From NCBI GenBank assembly GCA_027343965.1, contig DAHWJX010000152.1, positions 1-20,094 on the forward strand: a stretch of DNA of 20,094 bases, written 5' to 3'. Each line of letters opens with the position of its first letter. Position 1 is the stretch's first letter. The DNA is from JAKACU01 sp021821185. GTDB taxonomy: Bacteria; Bacillota; Bacilli; Alicyclobacillales; SLC66. The notes beneath the pieces are model-generated. The model did no database searches, was not told the DNA's origin, and was given only the letters and a program-made list of their open reading frames with translations. The translations under genes were made by a program, and so were the position numbers. Positions 7,294 through 14,962 of the stretch are shown here, in pieces.

Positions 7294-8322
7294 ATGCAAA
7301 AGAAGCAACCTCACCCAGTTAAAAAGGTATCTGCACCCAAAAAGCCTCTTGCCTACGGTTTACCTCAACAGACGTCAAAAGGCAAGCCATCATCTCTCGC
7401 TAAGCGCCGCCGAAAAAAACTTCGCTGGGGTCGCGTACTTATGGTAACCATACTAGCCGCAGGTCTTGGCTATGTTAGTTTTTGGACCGCACGCGCGGGC
7501 CTTCCCCAACTCTACACAAAATTGCGCAGTGATTGGCAACAAGTAAGCAGTGCTCCATTGCCATACTCCAATCGCGCTTATCACCTTTTAACATCGGAGA
7601 TAACTGCCTACCTACAAAAACAACCTAAAGGTTTTGCCGTAGCAGGCACAGATCTTGCTACAGGCGTTGCATTTGGCGTCCATCAAAATCAAGTAGTCAA
7701 TGCCGCGCAAATGACTGCTCTTCCTGTATCGATCCTGCTTTATAGCGATATAGCGCAAGGCATTATCCATAAAAATGCGATCGTAACCTTGCAAGCAAGT
7801 GATCGTCAGGCGGGACCTGGTTACGTAAGCGGTATGCCCGTCGGCACGACATTTACCGTAACGCAATTAGCGCGAGCCGCTATTGTCGACAACGATGTTA
7901 CAGCCATTGCGATGCTGATACGTTTTTTAGGCAGTGACCAAATCAACAGCTTCATGACTACGATGGGAACAAACAGTTCCATTTTGCAACCGCATTTGAC
8001 GACGCCGTATGATTACTCCCTGTACCTTGATTATTTATATACCATGGATCAAGCACACCCACAGGCTGTTCGTCCTTTACTAAACGACCTAACGGTCACG
8101 CCTAGCGAAGGTCGCATTGCAACCATCGCAGGCGCAGACATTCAGGTCGCCCATGTGCTAGGCAATTGGCCGCATGAATTTCACGACGCCTCCATAATTT
8201 GGGTAAACGGACATCCCGTCACCCTAGTTATTACAAGTGACGGCGTGACATCGCAACAAGCTGCAACCGTAGAATCCCATATCGCTCGCCTTGTTGTACA
8301 ATTTGAGAAAAAAGGATATTAA
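7294..8322 (+). CDS. Membrane-anchored beta-lactamase-fold protein, probable pseudoenzyme
   Basis: This 342-residue protein has a basic cytoplasmic tail (1-45), one membrane segment (about 46-64) and an extracytoplasmic domain resembling class A beta-lactamase / serine hydrolase (PF13354-like). The fold's landmarks can be aligned by context, but the catalytic residues differ. SxxK reads Q139-M-T-A142 before LPVSILLY, SDN reads V198-D-N200, and KTG reads V288-L-G290 before the conserved HD at 297-298. If this alignment is right, the serine, lysine and KTG lysine are all lost, so it cannot acylate beta-lactams. A binding or structural role at the cell wall is possible. The ATG follows AGGATGG by about eight bases. 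It is transcribed alone, divergent from the two-component genes and convergent with pncB. Confidence 0.8.
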   Translation: MQKKQPHPVKKVSAPKKPLAYGLPQQTSKGKPSSLAKRRRKKLRWGRVLMVTILAAGLGYVSFWTARAGLPQLYTKLRSDWQQVSSAPLPYSNRAYHLLTSEITAYLQKQPKGFAVAGTDLATGVAFGVHQNQVVNAAQMTALPVSILLYSDIAQGIIHKNAIVTLQASDRQAGPGYVSGMPVGTTFTVTQLARAAIVDNDVTAIAMLIRFLGSDQINSFMTTMGTNSSILQPHLTTPYDYSLYLDYLYTMDQAHPQAVRPLLNDLTVTPSEGRIATIAGADIQVAHVLGNWPHEFHDASIIWVNGHPVTLVITSDGVTSQQAATVESHIARLVVQFEKKGY

Positions 8323-8346
8323 CAGCACCCGTCTACGAAATTTCTG

Positions 8347-9834
8347 CTACAATCGCATTTTTTCAACCAAAGATCTCTTCAAATCCCATAATTTATAACT
8401 AAGATCAACATGATACACATGAGGATTTTTAGCTCGTAACGTCTCTTTAACCAATGTTGCGAGTTCCTCGTGCGCCGTCTCACGAATCTGTTCCAGCGTA
8501 GGCAATGTGTATACAAGTTCTCCATCCACAAAAATAGGGACAAGAAGTTCTCGGACGGTATAATTTGTAATAATTTTCTGCTTGTACGTATGAACAGGAT
8601 CAAATAGTACAATAGGTTCCCCTGATGGCACATCTTCATCGTCTAACATAATCAGGTCCGCGTTGGCTTTGCCCTGAACATAAAATCGAACGACTTTCTT
8701 TTTACCAGGATTGGTCACCTTTACGGGGTTCTCTGACACCTTAATTCGCGGCACCAATTGACCACCGTCCCACTTAGCCGCCAACTTGTATACACACCCT
8801 AAAGCAGGACAATCCTTGGCCGTGATTAATGCGGTCCCCACTCCCCAACCATCGATAGGTGCTCCCTGCAGCAGCAAATCTCGAATAGTTTCTTCATCCA
8901 AATCATCCGAGACGATGATTTGCGTGTTTTCAAAACCGGCATGATCTAACATACGCCGTGTCTCTTTCGACAGGTATGCCAAATCGCCAGAATCGATACG
9001 AACACCAAGCAAATCGTAACCACGGGTACGCAATTCCTGCCCGATCAAAATAGCGTTTGGTACACCTGATTGAAGCGTATTATACGTATCGACAAGCAAA
9101 ACTGCCCTATCTGGATATACCGAAATATAGGCGCGAAAAGCCTCCAACTCAGAGTCAAAACTTTGAATCCAACTATGCGCCTGCGTGCCAGACACAGGAA
9201 TGGAAAAGTTAAACCCAGCTGATACATTGCTTGTGCTTGAACATCCACCAATGTAAGCAGCACGTGCACCGAATAATGCCGCACTCTCATTTTGTGCACG
9301 CCGCAAGCCAAATTCACTGATCGGTTGTGATGACTCGATCACTGCACTTCGTGTCGCCTGTACCATGCGTGCTGCCTTCGTCGCAATTAAACTTTGATGA
9401 TTCATAAAACACAGCAGCGCTGACTCGATTAATTGCAGTTCAAAAATTCTTCCTTCAACACGAAGCATTGGTTCATATGGAAAAATCGGCGTTCCTTCAG
9501 GAATAGCGTACAAAGTTCCCGTAAAATGAAAATCGCGAAGAAGTTCAAGAAATAATTCGTCAAAATCCCCAGTCTTTCTCAGATAGTCAATCTCTTGCTC
9601 TGAAAAAGTGAGCGCATGAAGATACATGATCACTTGTTCCAAACCCGCACTCAACACATAACCATTACCACAAGGATTGACACGATAAAACAGATCAAAA
9701 ACGACGCGATCATCCATCATATTGTTTTTGTAGTACCCATACATCATGGTTATCTGATAAAAATCGGTTAAAAGACCGTTGCCTTGGCTTTGATAGGCTG
9801 GCAGCATGCTAAGCTCTTTCACTGTTGTCGGCAC
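8347..9834 (-). CDS. pncB: Nicotinate phosphoribosyltransferase
   Basis: PncB converts nicotinate and PRPP, with ATP, to nicotinate mononucleotide in the NAD salvage (Preiss-Handler) pathway. The 495-residue product has the N-terminal LLTDFYQITMMYGY signature (21-34), EFGLRRAQ (174-181) and the SGTQAHSW motif (215-222), whose H220 is the phosphorylated histidine. RIDSGDL and a VGT phosphate-binding segment follow. Length fits the longer bacterial PncB type. The start is uncertain. GTG at 9834 is the first possible codon after an in-frame TAA. The strong AGGAGGG lies 14 bases upstream, which is too far to be ideal. ATG at 9807 (residue 10) with a weak AAAGAG site is an alternative. The gene follows the inositol-monophosphatase-family gene by 23 bases. 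Confidence 0.93.
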   Translation of the reverse strand: MPTTVKELSMLPAYQSQGNGLLTDFYQITMMYGYYKNNMMDDRVVFDLFYRVNPCGNGYVLSAGLEQVIMYLHALTFSEQEIDYLRKTGDFDELFLELLRDFHFTGTLYAIPEGTPIFPYEPMLRVEGRIFELQLIESALLCFMNHQSLIATKAARMVQATRSAVIESSQPISEFGLRRAQNESAALFGARAAYIGGCSSTSNVSAGFNFSIPVSGTQAHSWIQSFDSELEAFRAYISVYPDRAVLLVDTYNTLQSGVPNAILIGQELRTRGYDLLGVRIDSGDLAYLSKETRRMLDHAGFENTQIIVSDDLDEETIRDLLLQGAPIDGWGVGTALITAKDCPALGCVYKLAAKWDGGQLVPRIKVSENPVKVTNPGKKKVVRFYVQGKANADLIMLDDEDVPSGEPIVLFDPVHTYKQKIITNYTVRELLVPIFVDGELVYTLPTLEQIRETAHEELATLVKETLRAKNPHVYHVDLSYKLWDLKRSLVEKMRL

Positions 9835-9857
9835 GAGTTAATATGATCCCTCCTGCA

Positions 9858-10691
9858 TTAGAATTCTAATGGAAGCTCTACATCCAGATCATGTAATAAT
9901 TGCTGATGGATTTTTCCATTTGTTGCTGCAATATGGCGTGTATCAAGAGAAAAGGGTTGTCCCTCTACATTAGTAACAAGACCTCCAGCAAGCCGCACAA
10001 GTGTTGCTCCTGCTGTCACATCCCAAGCATTAAGATCATTCTCAAAGAACCCATCCAATCTGCCCGCTGCCACATAAGCAAGATGAATTGCAGCTGATCC
10101 AAGAGCTCTTACGTTGCGCACGTGATAGCCAAAACGCTTAATTTGTTCAGCGTTTTTTCCACGGTAGGCACCCGTCGGAAATCCGCTAGCTAAAACGGCG
10201 TTCCTCAAATTTGCTTCCGGCGAGACATGCATAGGTTGACCATTTAGCGTGGCGCCGGAAGCGTCACTTGCGCTAAACATTTCATCGCGCATGGGATCGT
10301 AAATAACACCGACTACATCCCGGCCTTCATACAGCAATCCGATCGAAACGGTGCAAACTGGAATTCCACGAATAAAGTTGAGTGTCCCATCGATTGGATC
10401 GACAACCCATAGAAAATCACGATTCGCCTCCGCTGCAGCACGCGTTGCAGCCTCAGAACCAGGAGCGACCCCTTCTTCTCCTAAAAATGAACTATCTGGG
10501 AATTCTTTTGATAAATATTTTTGGATAGCTTCTTGGCATGCTTTGTCCACTTCCGTCACCAAATCATATGGAGAAGATTTTTCCGTTGTCGTTGTCGGCC
10601 TGCCTATCCATTCACGAATCAACGTTCCAGCTATTCTTGCCGCTTTTTGGGCGACTCGTTCTGCTTGCAGAAGATCAAGCTCCATAGTCAA
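9858..10691 (-). CDS. suhB: Inositol monophosphatase family protein
   Basis: This 277-residue Mg2+-dependent, Li+-sensitive-type sugar phosphatase belongs to the IMPase/FBPase/CysQ superfamily. The metal and phosphate motifs are complete: LGEEG (70-74), WVVDPIDGT (95-103) and WDVTAG (223-228), with D49 in the TEVD segment. The likely substrate is myo-inositol-1-phosphate or a related phosphate. Some family members act on NADP or fructose-1,6-bisphosphate, and sequence alone does not decide. TTG at 10691 has AAAGGAG six bases upstream. The ATG two codons later (10685) is 12 bases away, so TTG is preferred. It leads an apparent two-gene unit with pncB, which hints at a role in pyridine nucleotide metabolism. 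Confidence 0.9.
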   Translation of the reverse strand: MTMELDLLQAERVAQKAARIAGTLIREWIGRPTTTTEKSSPYDLVTEVDKACQEAIQKYLSKEFPDSSFLGEEGVAPGSEAATRAAAEANRDFLWVVDPIDGTLNFIRGIPVCTVSIGLLYEGRDVVGVIYDPMRDEMFSASDASGATLNGQPMHVSPEANLRNAVLASGFPTGAYRGKNAEQIKRFGYHVRNVRALGSAAIHLAYVAAGRLDGFFENDLNAWDVTAGATLVRLAGGLVTNVEGQPFSLDTRHIAATNGKIHQQLLHDLDVELPLEF

Positions 10692-10740
10692 AATTCGCTC
10701 CTTTCGTTCGACAAATTTTTTGATAATTCCACGTGAAACG

Positions 10741-10746
10741 ATTATA
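10741..10746 (-). promoter_or_regulatory. Possible -10 element for the suhB-pncB unit
   Basis: On the minus strand this reads TATAAT, a perfect -10, about 50 bases before the suhB start. No convincing -35 lies 16-18 bases upstream (CTAAAG at best). A palindrome GTTCGAAC (10753-10760) falls in the spacer and could be a protein-binding site. Confidence 0.35.
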
Positions 10747-10863
10747 CATAACGTTCGAACCTGCTTTAGGCATATGATAATCTTGTAAATCGATATAAAT
10801 CATCAGGTACAAAGCCTTGCATGAGGAGGCACTTCCTTTCCATACCTATACTATACAAATTTC

Positions 10864-10883
10864 GAAACTAGAGATATAGTTTC
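10864..10883. promoter_or_regulatory. Inverted repeat upstream of the GGDEF gene
   Basis: GAAACTA (10864-10870) and TAGTTTC (10877-10883) are perfect 7-base inverted arms separated by GAGATA. The repeat lies 45-64 bases upstream of the GGDEF start, near -10-like AT-rich sequences (TATAAAGATAAT, 10887-10898). It could be an operator or a leader hairpin. No regulator family is recognised. Confidence 0.4.
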
Positions 10884-10927
10884 TTCTATAAAGATAATGC
10901 TGGGTTTATCTTGGAGGAGAACTGGCT

Positions 10928-11980
10928 ATGACGGAATGCGAATCTGAGTTGCAACATGAAATTACGCGACTACGCGTTTTAAACAGCTTACTTCGAACCA
11001 TTAAAAACTCCCTAGATACGACAGAAATTCTTTTAGCTGCCCGGGATCATATTCTACAAGTTGTCTCGTTTGACCGCCTTGGTCTTTTAATCGCCGAGCC
11101 TAAAGGAAAGTATTGCATTATTCACGAACTTGTGACCAAGACAGGACTTGCCTTTTGCCCACCAGGGTCCATCATGGAGATCGCCGGAACAGCCATAGAG
11201 TGGGTATTTCAAGAACTGCAAACACAAAGTAATCCAGATCTCGAACGCGTTCGGGAGTTTTCAGAAGATGTCTACTTGTATAACGATAAAATCAACTCGA
11301 TCGTCCGTGTCCCTTTTTTCCATGGCGGTACGGTCTTCGGTATCATGACCATCAAATCAACAGAAAAACACCATTTTACCGCACAAGACATTGCCTTTTT
11401 GCAGGAAGCGGCAGACCATCTCAGTGCCTCCTTATATTTTGCACGAATGGTCATGGATCTAAAACTCCAATCGCACACGGATCCTTTAACAGGGCTTTTC
11501 AATCGTCGCGCCTTGCATGAAATTCATGATGAACAAAGTTTACTTAATTTTATGGACAATCTGTTACTTGACTATGATTTTGGTGAAACCCTTTATTCTC
11601 TAGCCGTTCTCTTGATCGATGTCGATGATTTTAAAGGGTATAATGATACCTATGGGCATATTGAAGGGGATAAAAGATTAGAGGCGCTAACCAAAATATT
11701 GCGCTATGCAACTCCGGGACACCAATTGATTTTTCGATTTGGTGGCGATGAATTTGTCATCTTATTGCCCAACACAACAGAACTTGAAGCGCATAATATT
11801 GCCGTTCATATTCGGCAAGCCGCTGTAAAAAATGGCGATCATCGTGGCGAACCTATTCTTGTCAGCATTGGTATACATAATGATATTTGGCATGACATGT
11901 CCCATCTTCTCAAACAAGCCGATGCTATGATGTACGCCAATAAACGAAACCGATCTGAGGATGAAGTGAAAACCGTATGA
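10928..11980 (+). CDS. GAF-GGDEF diguanylate cyclase
   Basis: This 350-residue soluble signalling protein has a short N-terminal helix, a GAF sensor domain (about 20-175) and a C-terminal GGDEF domain (about 180-345). The active-site signature RFGGDEF is intact (GGDEF at 272-276), with the metal-binding D231 in LLIDVDDFK. It should therefore make c-di-GMP from two GTP. The inhibitory RxxD I-site normally five residues before GGDEF is absent (TPGH instead), so product feedback at that site is not expected. A stretch at about 200-224 looks like an insertion relative to typical GGDEF domains. There are no membrane segments. GGAGGAG lies eight bases before the ATG. It is cotranscribed with the DUF1450 gene 16 bases downstream. 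Confidence 0.95.
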   Translation: MTECESELQHEITRLRVLNSLLRTIKNSLDTTEILLAARDHILQVVSFDRLGLLIAEPKGKYCIIHELVTKTGLAFCPPGSIMEIAGTAIEWVFQELQTQSNPDLERVREFSEDVYLYNDKINSIVRVPFFHGGTVFGIMTIKSTEKHHFTAQDIAFLQEAADHLSASLYFARMVMDLKLQSHTDPLTGLFNRRALHEIHDEQSLLNFMDNLLLDYDFGETLYSLAVLLIDVDDFKGYNDTYGHIEGDKRLEALTKILRYATPGHQLIFRFGGDEFVILLPNTTELEAHNIAVHIRQAAVKNGDHRGEPILVSIGIHNDIWHDMSHLLKQADAMMYANKRNRSEDEVKTV

Positions 11981-11996
11981 AACAAATGGTACGACC

Positions 11997-12212
11997 ATGT
12001 TGCTAGAACTATGCTCTTCCAATGCGATGGCAGAACTTATTTTTCAGTTGCAAGAGGACGGTAATGAAGTCATTTCATATCCCTGTCTTGATCGTTGTGA
12101 ACGTTGTATTGATTTCCCATTCGTTTACGCTGATGGCATGCTTGTTGAAGGCCCCGATACCATAACGGTAACCCAAATAATCAGCCTGTTACAAATGATG
12201 GATGAAGACTAA
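11997..12212 (+). CDS. DUF1450 family protein, YuzB-like
   Basis: This 71-residue protein resembles the DUF1450 (YuzB) family of small Bacilli proteins of unknown function. It carries four cysteines: C6 (ELCSSN) and C30, C34, C37 in PCLDRCERC, the family's hallmark cluster. The FVYADGMLVEG segment after it matches the family's conserved strand pair. The cysteine pattern suggests a metal or iron-sulphur site, but that is inference. The ATG at 11997 lacks a strong ribosome binding site. It follows the GGDEF stop by 16 bases, so coupled translation is likely. A strong terminator begins immediately after its stop. Confidence 0.8.
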   Translation: MLLELCSSNAMAELIFQLQEDGNEVISYPCLDRCERCIDFPFVYADGMLVEGPDTITVTQIISLLQMMDED

Positions 12213-12252
12213 AACACCCTGCCTAAAATAATATGGCCGGGTGTTTTTCTCT
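12213..12252. terminator. Intrinsic terminator, probably bidirectional
   Basis: AACACCC (12213-12219) pairs with GGGTGTT (12239-12245), and inner GCC (12221-12223) pairs with GGC (12235-12237) across one mismatch, with an 11-base AT-rich loop. TTTTTCTCTT follows on the plus strand, ending the GGDEF-DUF1450 unit. On the minus strand a TTTT run follows the same hairpin 12 bases beyond the hydF stop, so it may also end the hydrogenase operon. Confidence 0.88.
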
Positions 12253-12263
12253 TGATATTGCCA

Positions 12264-13475
12264 TTATAATACAGTGGATTTTTCTTCCTCAAACACGCGA
12301 ATCGTACGATTCAACATCCCCTTGACATAGGCAATCGCCACACCGAAATTAGTGATCGGTACGCCTTGATCCTTCGCCTTTTGTAACCGACTTGTCACTT
12401 GTCGACGATTGAACATACAGGCACCACAATGAACAATCAATTGAAACTGTTCGAGATCCTCTGGAAAATCAATGCCCGTACTCACTGTCACGCTCAGCTT
12501 TCCACCTGCTCGTTCGCTAAGCCACTGCGGTAATCTTTGCCTTGCAATATCCCCTTCAAGTGCATGGTGCGTACAGGCTTCCGCAATTAAGATGCGATCG
12601 TGAGGACGCAGTGAATCAATCGCTCGTGCGCCTTCTACCAACAAACGCAAATCACCTTTATAGCGCGCAAGCACCATAGAGAATGACGTTAATAATACTT
12701 GATCTGGGACAACATGCTTCACTTGTTCAAATACCTGTGCATCGGTTATCACAAGATTTGGGTCACGCTTTAATGAAGCAAGAAGACCAGGTAATTCCGC
12801 ATCGGTGACCGTTAGTGCAGTTGCATGATGATCAAGTAGATCACGGATAATCTGCACTTGGGCTAATTTGAGCCGGCCTTTAGGTGACTGAATGTCTGGG
12901 GGGGCAACAAGAACCACCAGATCCCCACGTTTGACAATATCGCCAATCAGCGTAGCGTGATCTGCATCGATAGGTGCATAGGTTTGAATCACCTTTTTCA
13001 ATTCATCGATATAGAGATGCTCTGTGGCACTCACCTTAACAAAAGGAATATCAAAATACTCATGCCAAAAAGCCACATCAACGTCCTTCTCGTCGATACG
13101 ATTGATAACGCCGATCACAGGAATCTTGCGACTCCTAAGATCTTCGTACCATTCCCGTTCCAAAGTCCAATCCGTACTTTGTGACGTAAATACAAGCACG
13201 GCGAGATCAGTTCGATCCATCACCTGTTTGGTCTTACTGACGCGCAAAGCGCCGATCGCGCCATCATCATCCAAACCTGCTGTGTCGATGAGCATAACAG
13301 GTCCGATGGGGAGAATCTCCATTGATTTATAGACAGGATCCGTCGTTGTGCCCGCAACATCAGATACGATAGCAATCTGCTGACCAGTCAATGCATTGAC
13401 AAGACTTGATTTACCAACATTGCGACGCCCCAAAAATGCGATATGCAGACGACTAGCCTGTGGGGTCTTCAACAC
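12264..13475 (-). CDS. hydF: [FeFe]-hydrogenase maturation GTPase HydF
   Basis: HydF is the scaffold GTPase that assembles the [2Fe] subcluster and delivers it to HydA. The 403-residue protein has an N-terminal GTPase domain with P-loop GRRNVGKS (16-23), G2/G3 TTTDP and DTAG (64-67), and a G4 reading NRID (125-128) rather than NKxD. A dimerisation domain follows. The C-terminal [4Fe-4S] site shows C301-T-H303 and H349-C350-x2-C353 (HCGAC), the family's CxH...HCxxC signature. GTG at 13475 has GGGGAG nine bases upstream, and TTG one codon later is the alternative. It is the last gene of the hydrogenase operon, 46 bases after hydG, and is convergent with the DUF1450 gene. Confidence 0.96.
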   Translation of the reverse strand: MLKTPQASRLHIAFLGRRNVGKSSLVNALTGQQIAIVSDVAGTTTDPVYKSMEILPIGPVMLIDTAGLDDDGAIGALRVSKTKQVMDRTDLAVLVFTSQSTDWTLEREWYEDLRSRKIPVIGVINRIDEKDVDVAFWHEYFDIPFVKVSATEHLYIDELKKVIQTYAPIDADHATLIGDIVKRGDLVVLVAPPDIQSPKGRLKLAQVQIIRDLLDHHATALTVTDAELPGLLASLKRDPNLVITDAQVFEQVKHVVPDQVLLTSFSMVLARYKGDLRLLVEGARAIDSLRPHDRILIAEACTHHALEGDIARQRLPQWLSERAGGKLSVTVSTGIDFPEDLEQFQLIVHCGACMFNRRQVTSRLQKAKDQGVPITNFGVAIAYVKGMLNRTIRVFEEEKSTVL

Positions 13476-13521
13476 AAAGCATCACTCCCCGTTATATAGC
13501 TTACTTATTGGTCCACTTTCA

Positions 13522-14934
13522 CTAAAAACGCAGGTCCCGTTCACCTTGCATAACGCGTGCTAGGCGATTCATCGTGGCTTTGCGCACCGGTTCCCTCACA
13601 ATCTGCTCCATGTGGTGCTCAATCAAAGCGTCGCCTAAGGTCTGCAACTCTGCATCACCATAATCGAGTTGATACTCTTTAAACGTAAGCATGGCATTGG
13701 GCTGACAAACGTTTTGAATCTGGCCCGACTTCGCAAGTTGCATAAAGCGATCACCTGTACGCCCTTCTCGATAGCAAGCTGTACAATAACTTGGAATATA
13801 GCCTCCTTTGGCGAGACTCTTAATAATCTCCAAAAGAGAACGATGATCCCCGACTTGAAATTGTGGTGTGTTCCCATTCCCATGTCGGTACTCATCCGTA
13901 TAACCTCCAACACCCGTGCATGACCCCGCACTGATCTGAGAAATACCAAGGGAGAGTACTTCATCGCGATAAACAGGATCTTCTCTCGTAGAAAGAATCA
14001 TACCTGTATAAGGAACAGTCAGACGTAGCACAGCGACAACCTTCTTGAAATCCTCATCGCTGACCAAGTGTTCGTACTTGTCAAGATCCACATTTTCCGC
14101 TTTTCGCAACCTTGGTACAGAAATTGTATGTGGACCAACACCAAGTTCCTGATCAAGGTGCTCTGCGTGCATCAACATAGCAATTGTTTCGTAACGAAAA
14201 TCATATAATCCATACAACACACCGATTCCAACATCATCGATGCCAGCTTTCATAGCCCTGTCTTGCGCAGTAGTATGCCAATCATAGTCATGCTTAGGAC
14301 CATTAGGATGCATTTTGGCATAAGTTGGACGATGATAAGTTTCCTGAAATAAGATATACGTCCCAATCTGCGCATCTTTGAGTTTTTTGTAATTCTCCTC
14401 TGTTGTGGCTGCTATATTAATATTCACGCGCCGAATGCTGCCATTGTTAACTTTCACAGCATAGATGGTTTTGATCACATCCAGCATGTAATCAATGGAA
14501 CAGTTGACAGGGTCTTCTCCCGCTTCAATGACCAACCGTTTGTGACCAAGGGATTCCAAAACTTCTACCTCCGATGCCACTTCTTGCATCGTCAACCGCC
14601 GCCGACCAAAACTATCATTGGTGTGTTTGTACCCACAATACTCGCAGTTGTTCACGCAATGATCACTTACGTATAAAGGAGCAAACAATACAATGCGTTT
14701 ACCATAGATCTTCTCTTTAACTTCTTTGGCTACGTGAAAAGCTTCTTGCCAAAGATCTTGTTCCTGCATATGCAAAAGCACGGCTGCTTCTCGATGTGAC
14801 AGACCTTTAGCGAGACGGGCTTTAGCCAACAATTCGGTCACATAAGCACGATCCCCTTGCATTTTTTTCGCAAAAACAAGTGATTCTTGAATCTCGGCAT
14901 CGTCGATAAAAGAAGCGATTTGTCGCGTAGTCAT
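13522..14934 (-). CDS. hydG: [FeFe]-hydrogenase maturase HydG (radical SAM tyrosine lyase)
   Basis: HydG cleaves tyrosine to p-cresol and supplies the CO and CN- ligands, as an Fe(CO)2CN synthon, for the H-cluster. The radical SAM cluster motif CVNNCEYC (C93, C97, C100) binds the [4Fe-4S]-SAM centre. The C-terminal auxiliary cluster motif Cx2Cx22C is present as C384, C387 and C410. These C-terminal cysteines separate HydG from ThiH-type tyrosine lyases, as does the hydrogenase context. At 470 residues it is full length. The ATG at 14934 has GGAGGGG six bases upstream. It lies 28 bases after hydA in the operon. Confidence 0.97.
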   Translation of the reverse strand: MTTRQIASFIDDAEIQESLVFAKKMQGDRAYVTELLAKARLAKGLSHREAAVLLHMQEQDLWQEAFHVAKEVKEKIYGKRIVLFAPLYVSDHCVNNCEYCGYKHTNDSFGRRRLTMQEVASEVEVLESLGHKRLVIEAGEDPVNCSIDYMLDVIKTIYAVKVNNGSIRRVNINIAATTEENYKKLKDAQIGTYILFQETYHRPTYAKMHPNGPKHDYDWHTTAQDRAMKAGIDDVGIGVLYGLYDFRYETIAMLMHAEHLDQELGVGPHTISVPRLRKAENVDLDKYEHLVSDEDFKKVVAVLRLTVPYTGMILSTREDPVYRDEVLSLGISQISAGSCTGVGGYTDEYRHGNGNTPQFQVGDHRSLLEIIKSLAKGGYIPSYCTACYREGRTGDRFMQLAKSGQIQNVCQPNAMLTFKEYQLDYGDAELQTLGDALIEHHMEQIVREPVRKATMNRLARVMQGERDLRF

Positions 14935-14962
14935 TGAGTACCCCTCCAGTACAACAACCTAG

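Noticed and set aside
7294..8322. Functional beta-lactamase (resistance gene)
   Set aside because: The catalytic serine, lysine, SDN serine and KTG lysine all appear to be replaced.
10351..10788. 145-codon plus-strand open frame overlapping the inositol-monophosphatase-family gene
   Set aside because: It is antisense to a gene with clear catalytic motifs, has no good ribosome binding site and no recognisable protein pattern.
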